This document shows positions 58,084 through 64,000 of a DNA stretch of 64,000 nt, one piece after another (the first letter of the stretch is position 1; each line of letters starts with the position of its first letter). This DNA comes from Sorangium cellulosum So0157-2 (GTDB lineage Bacteria > Myxococcota_A > Polyangia > Polyangiales > Polyangiaceae): assembly GCF_000418325.1 (NCBI RefSeq), contig NC_021658.1, positions 8,446,001 through 8,510,000 of the forward strand, read 5' to 3'. The notes beneath the pieces are model-generated. The model was not told the origin of the DNA. It saw only the letters and a program-made list of their open reading frames with translations, and ran no database searches. A program made the translations under genes and the position numbers.

Positions 58084-58956
58084 ATGGCTCGGCAAGGGAG
58101 CTCAGGACACGACGAGGCGCGGCAGAAGCTCCGGCCCAGCCGGCAGGTGTACGACCAGATCCGCTGGGACCCGCGGCTCGACCCGGCCGCGTTCGTCATC
58201 GGCTACGAGACCCGCGCGTCGGGAACCGAGGAGATCGGCCTCCCGAGCTTCGACCCGGAGGGCGACATCCCCTGGCATCGAGTCCAGTACATCCGCCAGG
58301 GCACAACCACCGTCTGGGACCGCCGCCGGCGCGTGGACCTGCTCGAAGGCCAGCGCAGCGCGCCCGCGCCGCCGGCGCGATTCGGCCTCGACGCCCGGCC
58401 CGTTCACCGCAGCGCCCTCGCGCTGATCCCGCCCCGGGAAGCGTGGGCGCCGATCGAGGCGATACGCCAGGCGCACGACAGGCACGCGCAGCGGTGGATG
58501 CCGCACATCAACCTGCTTTACGGGTTCTTGCCGGAGGCCGCCTTCGCCGAGGCGAGGAGCGTCATCGCCGCGGCGCTGCGCGACGTCGCGCCCTTCGAGG
58601 TGACCCTCGACGACGTGCGGCGCTTCCAGCACCGCGCCAGCGCCACGGTGTGGCTCCACCCACGCTCGGAGCCGCCCGGCGCGCTGGAGGCCCTGCAGGC
58701 CAGGCTGGAAGCCCTCTTCCCCCAGTGCAGCGAGCAGAGCACGGTCTCCGCCAGCGGCTTCACCCCGCACCTGTCCATCGCGCAGCTCCGCGGCGGCGAG
58801 GACGGCGAGGCGCTCGTGGCCGAATGGCGGCGCATCCTGCCGATCACCTTCCAGGCCCGCGCGATCCACCTGATCAGCCGCCGTGGCGACGAGGCGTTCG
58901 CGATCCGCCACGCCATCCCGCTCGGCGAGCCGCCTCCCGAAGAAGGCGATCGGTGA
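58084..58956 (+). CDS. MJ1316 RNA-end domain fused to a 2H phosphoesterase
   Basis: A 290-residue protein. Residues 15-90 match the MJ1316 (DUF504) domain: LRPSRQVYDQIRWDPRLDPA, FVIGYETR, EGDIPWHRVQYIRQG and VWDRRRRVDLL. Residues about 105-280 form a 2H phosphoesterase with HINL (141-144) and HLSI (229-232); the first motif has Asn instead of Thr/Ser. 2H enzymes act on 2',3'-cyclic or 2'-5' bonds, and MJ1316 is thought to bind cyclic RNA ends. The fusion suggests RNA repair or nucleotide-signal turnover. It follows the caspase gene on the same strand. ATG 58084 chosen. Confidence 0.85.
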   Translation: MARQGSSGHDEARQKLRPSRQVYDQIRWDPRLDPAAFVIGYETRASGTEEIGLPSFDPEGDIPWHRVQYIRQGTTTVWDRRRRVDLLEGQRSAPAPPARFGLDARPVHRSALALIPPREAWAPIEAIRQAHDRHAQRWMPHINLLYGFLPEAAFAEARSVIAAALRDVAPFEVTLDDVRRFQHRASATVWLHPRSEPPGALEALQARLEALFPQCSEQSTVSASGFTPHLSIAQLRGGEDGEALVAEWRRILPITFQARAIHLISRRGDEAFAIRHAIPLGEPPPEEGDR

Positions 58957-58964
58957 GGCGCGCG

Positions 58965-59990
58965 TCAGCCCGCGCCCTTCGGCGCCTCCGGGGGGTGGAC
59001 GCGGGTCCACGTCTCGCCGTCGAAGCGCGCGACGTCCGTGGGGCCGACGCACCAGAGGACGCCGCCGGCCTGCTCGATCGTGTGGATGTAGCGCAGCTCC
59101 CGCTCGAGGCCGGTGCGCACCCGCAGGGCGCGCCGGCGCTCGAGGTCGTAGCGGAAGAGACCGAAGTTCGACCCGAGATAGAGGGTCTCCTGGTACACGG
59201 CGACGGCGTGGAAGAGGTGCGGGCTCCTCTCCCGCGACACGCTCCGGAAGCCGTCGCGGTGATTGCCGACGAGCAGCGCTCCCTCGTGCCCGCACACCCA
59301 GATGCGCTGCGCGCTCTCGACGTGAACCGCGTTGAGCCCGCCGACCGGCGGCACCTCGAGGCGGCGCCACCGCGGGCCGCCCAGGTGATAGAGGCGCCCT
59401 TCGAGCCCGCGCGGGCCGAGCTGCTGGGCGGCCAGGTAGAGGTCGTCCTCCGCCGGCCCCTGGAGATCGACGGGCCTCACGAGGTCCAGGAAGTCCACGC
59501 CGGGCGCCTGGAGGAGGCCCGCGTCCGCGTGCGCCCAGCGGCCAGGACCGAGCCTCCGGTACACCTGCCCCGCGCTCCCGCAGGCGAACAGGCGATCGCC
59601 GACGCGGCGCAGCGCCGTGAGGAAGCCGTATCCCTTCGACGTCGGCCGGCGGAGCCCGGCCTCCGGGATCGGCTCGATCACCGCGCCCCGCGCAGACCAG
59701 AGCTCGACCTCGCCGTCCAGGGAGAGCGCGCACAGCGCGAGATCTTCCCCGGGGGCGGCATGCTGCTCCAGCCCGACCGTGAAGAAGCCGACGTCGTGCG
59801 CCGTCCACGGCGGGGCGCCGCCCTCGTCGTACAGGAAGAGCCTTGTATGCGGGGTATAATCCCCCGGCGCGGCGAAGGTCGCCGAGAGATAAACGCTGGA
59901 CGCGCTCAGGGCGAGCGCGCCCGTGATCGTCATCGGGGTGTCGCCGGGATCGTCCGGCGTCGCTCGGGGATCCGCGCCGATCGGGCTCAT
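58965..59990 (-). CDS. Beta-propeller-like protein, last gene of a T6SS cargo operon
   Basis: A 341-residue cytosolic protein without a signal peptide, built from repeated WxS/xVxC blades (FLTALRRVGDRLFACGSAGQ, VYRRLGPGRWAHADAGLL, LNAVHVESAQRIWVCGHEGA, LHTIEQAGG-like end). It looks like a six- or seven-bladed propeller. Its ATG overlaps the stop of the nuclease effector gene (59987-59990), so the two are made together. Being directly downstream of a toxin-like gene it is the natural candidate for the immunity protein, though this is inference from position only. Confidence 0.6.
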   Translation of the reverse strand: MSPIGADPRATPDDPGDTPMTITGALALSASSVYLSATFAAPGDYTPHTRLFLYDEGGAPPWTAHDVGFFTVGLEQHAAPGEDLALCALSLDGEVELWSARGAVIEPIPEAGLRRPTSKGYGFLTALRRVGDRLFACGSAGQVYRRLGPGRWAHADAGLLQAPGVDFLDLVRPVDLQGPAEDDLYLAAQQLGPRGLEGRLYHLGGPRWRRLEVPPVGGLNAVHVESAQRIWVCGHEGALLVGNHRDGFRSVSRERSPHLFHAVAVYQETLYLGSNFGLFRYDLERRRALRVRTGLERELRYIHTIEQAGGVLWCVGPTDVARFDGETWTRVHPPEAPKGAG

Positions 59991-60844
59991 CTGATCTTCA
60001 CTCGCTGGGTGGTGTCGATCCCCTGGAATGCCCTGCTCACCTCGCGGATGATCTGGGCAGTGCACTCCGGCTTGTACGCGACCGTGACGCGCAGCGACGA
60101 TCCGATCACCTCCGAGAGCGGGAGGGTGCCGTCGGTCGACTCGCCGGCCGCGACCTTGTTGCTGAGGATCCTGTTCAGGTCCGCGTGAATCGCGTTGTGC
60201 AGCGTGCCCTTGACGAAGGCGTTCCCGGGGATGCAGATGGCGGCGCCGTCGTCCTCGGAGAGGATCCGGTACGAGGAGCCGTTGCGCGTGCCCGATCGCA
60301 CGAACTCGTCAGGCACGATGTGGTGCGACTGGGAGCCCTCGCCCGGCAGCAGCTTGCAGACCTTCTTGAGGTCGCCGTGCCGCCCCACGAGGCACGGGGG
60401 ACGCCTGACCTGGACGTTGCTGTCCAGCCTCGGGGCCGCGCGGAGGTCGAGGCCCATGTCCAGGCCGAGGAAGGGCGTGCGCATCGGCCGGTGAGCCGGA
60501 TCGGTGAGCGCGTCCTGGGTGAGGGCATGCGTCCGCGAGATGCCGATCAGGCCGATTCCGCCGGCGAGCCCCCCCCAGACCCCCGCGCCGACGGCCGCTC
60601 CGCCGGCCGCCGGGCCGAGGGCGGACAAGGCGCCCGGCGCCGCCTTCGTGGCGGCCTCCGCCGCGGCTCTCCTGGCGGCCTCCGCCGCGAGCTGCCTGGC
60701 GAGCTCCTCGTCGAGCAGCGCCACCTGCGTCACCTCTCTCTGTGTCGTGTAGACGCGCCCGAGCGCGTTGGCAGGCGGGTTGCCGTCGCCGGGCGTCTCG
60801 CGTCGAACGGCGGTGTCGATCTGCGCGCTGGGCGGGAGGGCCAC
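59987..60844 (-). CDS. Putative T6SS nuclease effector (HHIVP/HNH-type)
   Basis: A 285-residue protein. An Ala-rich helix (residues 45-68) precedes a glycine-rich hydrophobic stretch (GAAVGAGVWGGLAGGIGLIG, 82-101). The C-terminal domain has SQSHHIVPDEF (His174, His175) and LHNAIHADLN (His216, His220), the pattern of AHH/LHH-type HNH nuclease toxins carried by polymorphic toxin systems. It starts with GTG 60844, 4 bp after the PAAR-like gene and follows a DUF2169 adaptor, so delivery by T6SS is likely. The metal site is complete by eye. Confidence 0.75.
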   Translation of the reverse strand: MALPPSAQIDTAVRRETPGDGNPPANALGRVYTTQREVTQVALLDEELARQLAAEAARRAAAEAATKAAPGALSALGPAAGGAAVGAGVWGGLAGGIGLIGISRTHALTQDALTDPAHRPMRTPFLGLDMGLDLRAAPRLDSNVQVRRPPCLVGRHGDLKKVCKLLPGEGSQSHHIVPDEFVRSGTRNGSSYRILSEDDGAAICIPGNAFVKGTLHNAIHADLNRILSNKVAAGESTDGTLPLSEVIGSSLRVTVAYKPECTAQIIREVSRAFQGIDTTQRVKIR

Positions 60845-60848
60845 GGCG

Positions 60849-61202
60849 TCAGGCCTTCACGTTCATCCAGCAGCGATCGCCCCGGCGCACGACGCGCCGG
60901 CCGTCGGCGCGGACGTTCTTCGACGCCTCGTGCGCCCACACCTTGCCCAGGTTCACGCCCGACTTGACGCCGCCCCCGGTGCCGGGCTCGTCGCCCTGGA
61001 CGGTCGGCGCCAGGCTGTGATCGTAGACGTAGGTGGGTTTGCCGTTGAGGTTCACGCTCGCGATGCACTTCGAGCTGCCGTCGAAGCTGGCGTAGAGCAT
61101 GTACGGGACCGGCACCATCGCGCCGCCCACCGGCGTCAAGCACACGTCCGGGGCGACGGTCACCGCATAGAAGCTGCTGTCCTTTCGAGCTCCGATAGGC
61201 AT
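60849..61202 (-). CDS. DUF4150/PAAR-like T6SS spike protein
   Basis: A 117-residue protein: MPIGARKDSSFYAVTVAPDV, CLTPVGGAMVPVPYMLYASF, and PTVQGDEPGTGGGVKSGVNL. The PAAR-like fold would cap VgrG and carry the nuclease encoded next. The start is ATG 61202. It stands 20 bp after the DUF2169 gene and 4 bp before the effector gene in the same operon. Confidence 0.85.
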   Translation of the reverse strand: MPIGARKDSSFYAVTVAPDVCLTPVGGAMVPVPYMLYASFDGSSKCIASVNLNGKPTYVYDHSLAPTVQGDEPGTGGGVKSGVNLGKVWAHEASKNVRADGRRVVRRGDRCWMNVKA

Positions 61203-61222
61203 GTTCTCTCTCCGTGCCTCGA

Positions 61223-62488
61223 TTACGCCGCGCCCGTCTGCTTCATGTACCCGAGCGCCAAAAGGCTGACGCCCTCGACCTCGAGCGACGCCGGGATGCG
61301 CGCGCGCCACACGAGCGACAGGCGCATCTGATCGAGGTCGACGACGACCGTGTCGATCGGCACGGCGGCGAAGCTCACCGCGTCGCCCTTGCCGGTGAGC
61401 CGGACGACCACGGCGGCCTCCGGCACGAGGAAGCGGCAGGCCGTGCCCGCGGCCTCGGGCGCGGCGCCCGGCGCGCTCGGCGGCAGCAGGTTCCACAGCT
61501 CGGCGAGCTCGCCGCCCAGCAGGTAATCGCATTGCATGTCGGGGTGCGCGCCGTTCCAGTAAGCCATGTCGAAATCGGGCGGCATGTACGGCCAGCGCTC
61601 GGCGAGCCAGCGATCGTCGAAGGTGCCTGCCAGCTTCAGCCGCGGCTGCCACGGCTTGGCGATGACGCCGAATCCGCGCGGCGACAGCTCCGGCGCCTCG
61701 CCGGCGCGCACCTCGCCCGCCACCATCCGCGCGAAGATCTCCGCCGTGATCCCGGCGCCGGGCGCCTCGATCCGCGGGGCCGGCCAGCGCTTCACCTCGG
61801 CCGCGTCGGCGTACCAGCCCTCGAGGAAGCCGACGCCGAACGGATTGTGCGCGCAGGTCGCGTGCGCCACCGGGGCAGCCTCCGCCTCCGGGTGCGCCCG
61901 GCGCGCCGCCTCGCTCAGCCGGTGCGCGCCGTCGAGCCGCTGCGCGGCCTCGTCCTCGGCGTACACCTTGAGCTGGCCGCCGAAGGCGTGCTCGTAGCGC
62001 AGCGGCAGCGCCGCGAAGGGCTCCGGATCCGTCAGCGCCCAGCCATCGTCCTTGCGCTCGAACGCCCGCGCCCCGTGGACGGCCAGGCGGTGATCCAGCA
62101 GCGTGCCGGCCTCCGCGAGGCCGGGGATCGCGGCCAGGCGCCGGACGCGGACGCGCACGTCCACGCGCGCCGCCGCCTCGCCGGCCGGCGCGTGCGCGGC
62201 GCCGATCACGATGACGTCGCACCTCGGCTTGCTCTGCGCGAGATCGCTCTCGACCTTGACGCTGCTGCGGTTGATCTCGCCGTGATAGACGTCCGAGAGC
62301 ACGAGCTCGCCATCGGTCATGGCGGCAACGTGGGTGATCCGCGCGCCGTCGCCCTCGCCCGCGCCCTCGCCCGACGCGGCGCGCAGCTCGTAGCTCCCCC
62401 GCGCGACGACGACATGCGATTCGTCGCCCCGAGCATCGACGATGTCGTACTCCAGCGCGGGAAACGGAGTGCGGTTCTCGAGCTCCAT
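61223..62488 (-). CDS. DUF2169 family T6SS adaptor
   Basis: A 421-residue stand-alone DUF2169 protein: MELENRTPFPALEYDIVDAR, THVAAMTDGELVLSDVYHGE, KPRCDVIVIGAAHAPAGEAA, LRYEHAFGGQLKVYAED, NPFGVGFLEGWYADAAE and PPDFDMAYWNGAHPDMQCDY. It presumably loads the nuclease or PAAR-like protein onto the secretion spike. Unlike the copy at 31721-34393 it lacks pentapeptide repeats. ATG 62488 chosen. It is first in the second T6SS cargo operon. Confidence 0.88.
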   Translation of the reverse strand: MELENRTPFPALEYDIVDARGDESHVVVARGSYELRAASGEGAGEGDGARITHVAAMTDGELVLSDVYHGEINRSSVKVESDLAQSKPRCDVIVIGAAHAPAGEAAARVDVRVRVRRLAAIPGLAEAGTLLDHRLAVHGARAFERKDDGWALTDPEPFAALPLRYEHAFGGQLKVYAEDEAAQRLDGAHRLSEAARRAHPEAEAAPVAHATCAHNPFGVGFLEGWYADAAEVKRWPAPRIEAPGAGITAEIFARMVAGEVRAGEAPELSPRGFGVIAKPWQPRLKLAGTFDDRWLAERWPYMPPDFDMAYWNGAHPDMQCDYLLGGELAELWNLLPPSAPGAAPEAAGTACRFLVPEAAVVVRLTGKGDAVSFAAVPIDTVVVDLDQMRLSLVWRARIPASLEVEGVSLLALGYMKQTGAA

Positions 62489-62633
62489 CGGGGCGGCGGC
62501 AGGATACCCGACCGCTTCGGCGCGGAGCAAGGCCGCTCGGGGGCGGCGCGCGCAGCATCTTCGGTATCGCGTCGCGCGGCGCCTCAGGCGAGCCACCGCG
62601 GCGCCGGTCGCAATGCCGCAATGCCGGGGCCCC

Positions 62634-63605
62634 TCAGGCGACCCACCGCAGCTCTCGATGAAATAGCTCGCCCTCGAGCGAATCCACGCTCAGGCCCGTG
62701 TCCGCCGCCGCCTCGGCGCCCGCGATGAAGCTCGCCACCTCCCGGATGACGTGGCCGTCGCGGAGCACGCGCCGGTGGCCCAGCCCCTGCGTCTCGTGGA
62801 GGCGCGCGCCCGGCCACGCGCCGGCCAGCGCGAGCCCCTCCTCGAACAGCACCTCCTGGTCGTGCCGATCGTGCACCACGAGCAGCTCGCCGCGCATCCG
62901 AGGGGCGAGCAAGCGCCCGTCGAGCTCGCGCAGCGCGATGCCCGTCCGCGCCTCGATGCGCTCCTTCAGGCGGCGCTCGACGCGCGGATCCAGCCCGAAG
63001 AACGATACGAACGCCCCGATGAAGCGGTGCGGGTTGAGCGGCGGCGCGACGAACGCATAGCGATTCGCGCGCACGCCGCCCCGCTGCGCCAGGACCGCCG
63101 CCACGCCCCCGAGCGAGTGCGCCACGATCCCTTCGACGGGGCCAGCCGCGCGCGCGACGTGCGCGAGCGCGTCGGCGAGGTCGACAACCGTGGCGTCGGG
63201 CGCGGGGTGGTCGCCGTGACCGGGCGCGTCGAACGCCACGACCCGGAGCCCCGCCGCGAGCAGCCGCGGGACGAAGGCCGACAGCTGGCTCCCGCGCCCC
63301 TCCCACCCGTGCACCAGCAGCACCGCAGGATCGCCGGACCGCGGCCGAGGCGGGGTGAACGTCCACACCGGGATATCGCCCGCGCCGCTCGCCACGCGCG
63401 ACGGCGCCGCCCCGGCGAGCGCTTCACGCTCCCACGCCGGCCGCGCGTGGCGCCGGGGCGTCCTGTAGATCCGCTCGGCCCACTGCGCCGCCGCCTCCGG
63501 GGACAAGGCCCCCACCGCGCGCAGGCCGGCGCGCACCGCGAAGAGACGCAGATCAAACGACCGAACGTTCGTGCTATTTCTGGGTCCGACAGTCGCCTTG
63601 CTCAT
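62634..63605 (-). CDS. Alpha/beta hydrolase
   Basis: A 323-residue hydrolase: oxyanion motif LLVHGWEGRGSQLSAFV, VAFDAPGHGDHPAPDATVVD, nucleophile elbow GIVAHSLGGVAAVLA, acid in LLVVHDRHDQEVLFEEG, and His in THETQGLGHRRVL-like sequence. The catalytic triad is complete. The N-terminal 50 residues resemble a cap. The substrate is unknown. It is 19 bp downstream of a TetR regulator on the same strand and likely under its control. Start ATG 63605. Confidence 0.88.
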   Translation of the reverse strand: MSKATVGPRNSTNVRSFDLRLFAVRAGLRAVGALSPEAAAQWAERIYRTPRRHARPAWEREALAGAAPSRVASGAGDIPVWTFTPPRPRSGDPAVLLVHGWEGRGSQLSAFVPRLLAAGLRVVAFDAPGHGDHPAPDATVVDLADALAHVARAAGPVEGIVAHSLGGVAAVLAQRGGVRANRYAFVAPPLNPHRFIGAFVSFFGLDPRVERRLKERIEARTGIALRELDGRLLAPRMRGELLVVHDRHDQEVLFEEGLALAGAWPGARLHETQGLGHRRVLRDGHVIREVASFIAGAEAAADTGLSVDSLEGELFHRELRWVA

Positions 63606-63624
63606 GGTACCTCCGGTTGTCTCG

Positions 63625-64000
63625 TCAGCGCGCCGCCGCCGCGTCGCCGACCAGCCGATCGAACGCGGCGCGGGCGCGCTTCGCTGCTTTAGGGTCGCGG
63701 AGCAGCCTGCCCAGGATGTGAAAGCCGTACGCGATCGAGAACACCTCGAACGCGAGCTGATGCACGTCGAGGTCCTTCCGGAAGTGCCCCTCCTCGACGG
63801 CGATGCGCGCCGCGTGCGCGAGGGTCTCGATCCAGTCCTTCTGGGAGGCGACGAGCTTGTCGCGGGCCGGCCCGGGTTTGTCGTCGAGCTCGACGCTCGC
63901 GTGCAGAAACACGCAGCCGCCGGGCAAAAACGGCTGCTCGGTCCAGCGCAGCCAGCGCTCGAAGAGCGCCCGGACGCGCGGGAGCCCGCGCGGCTCGCGG
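63625..64000 (-). CDS. TetR family regulator, C-terminal part
   Basis: The frame is open to the window edge, so the DNA-binding N-terminus is missing. Visible are the helices of the TetR ligand domain: RVRALFERWLRWTEQPFLPG, GCVFLHASVELDDKPGPARD, IETLAHAARIAVEEGHFRKD, FEVFSIAYGFHILGRLL. This matches the TetR_C group with GGC...ElDDrPGpvRd motif. It probably regulates the hydrolase gene directly downstream. Confidence 0.85.
   Translation of the reverse strand, partial: REPRGLPRVRALFERWLRWTEQPFLPGGCVFLHASVELDDKPGPARDKLVASQKDWIETLAHAARIAVEEGHFRKDLDVHQLAFEVFSIAYGFHILGRLLRDPKAAKRARAAFDRLVGDAAAAR

Overview
The window is very GC-rich and densely coded. It combines a hybrid NRPS-PKS, a large kinase/ATPase/GAF signalling protein, two type VI secretion cargo clusters built on DUF2169, DUF4150 and pentapeptide proteins, heme/beta-propeller secreted proteins and a caspase-like peptidase. 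This mix fits a myxobacterium of the Sorangium/Polyangiales type. The assignment is an inference from gene content and style; there is no rRNA or other marker gene, and no tRNA was recognised.

Layout. 0-5.8 kb: the end of a heme-motif lipoprotein, a YVTN propeller fused to a two-heme cytochrome region, a class I amidotransferase-like protein, a decayed MFS transporter and a SnoaL-fold protein. 5.8-10.6 kb (minus): a kinase-AAA-GAF regulator without a kinase N-lobe, and a second SnoaL-fold protein. 10.7-21.3 kb (minus): a compact two-gene assembly line, A-PCP-C-A-PCP followed by KS-AT-KR-ACP-TE, with a sigma70-like promoter and a leader of about 280 nt. Binding-pocket codes read by eye suggest Phe then Val, followed by one malonate; the KR looks dead. 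21.8-27.3 kb: a patch of decay and import with broken IS701- and IS91-type transposases, a broken STAS (RsbR-like) gene, an Rrf2 regulator beside an MFS remnant, and an unusual methyltransferase-LRR fusion.

27.7-36.8 kb (minus): one T6SS operon in the order vgrG, DUF2169-pentapeptide, pentapeptide, DUF3540, DUF4150 (PAAR-like), and a repeat-containing C-terminal protein. 37-46.3 kb: metabolic and signalling genes, including a hybrid histidine kinase with an in-frame amber codon near its 5' end, a P-loop kinase-like protein, a GST and a pair of small membrane proteins. 46.8-55.2 kb: a 27-cysteine lipoprotein, a PL3-type pectate lyase, a VOC protein, asparagine synthetase, RidA, a LysR/DoxX/RutE-like divergent unit and a GST-like protein.

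55.3-59 kb (plus): an unrecognised protein, a caspase-like protease and an MJ1316-2H RNA-end protein in a row, the best candidate for an undescribed conflict system. 59-62.5 kb (minus): a second T6SS cargo operon (DUF2169, DUF4150, HHIVP-type nuclease effector, beta-propeller). The window closes with an alpha/beta hydrolase and a TetR regulator cut by the edge.
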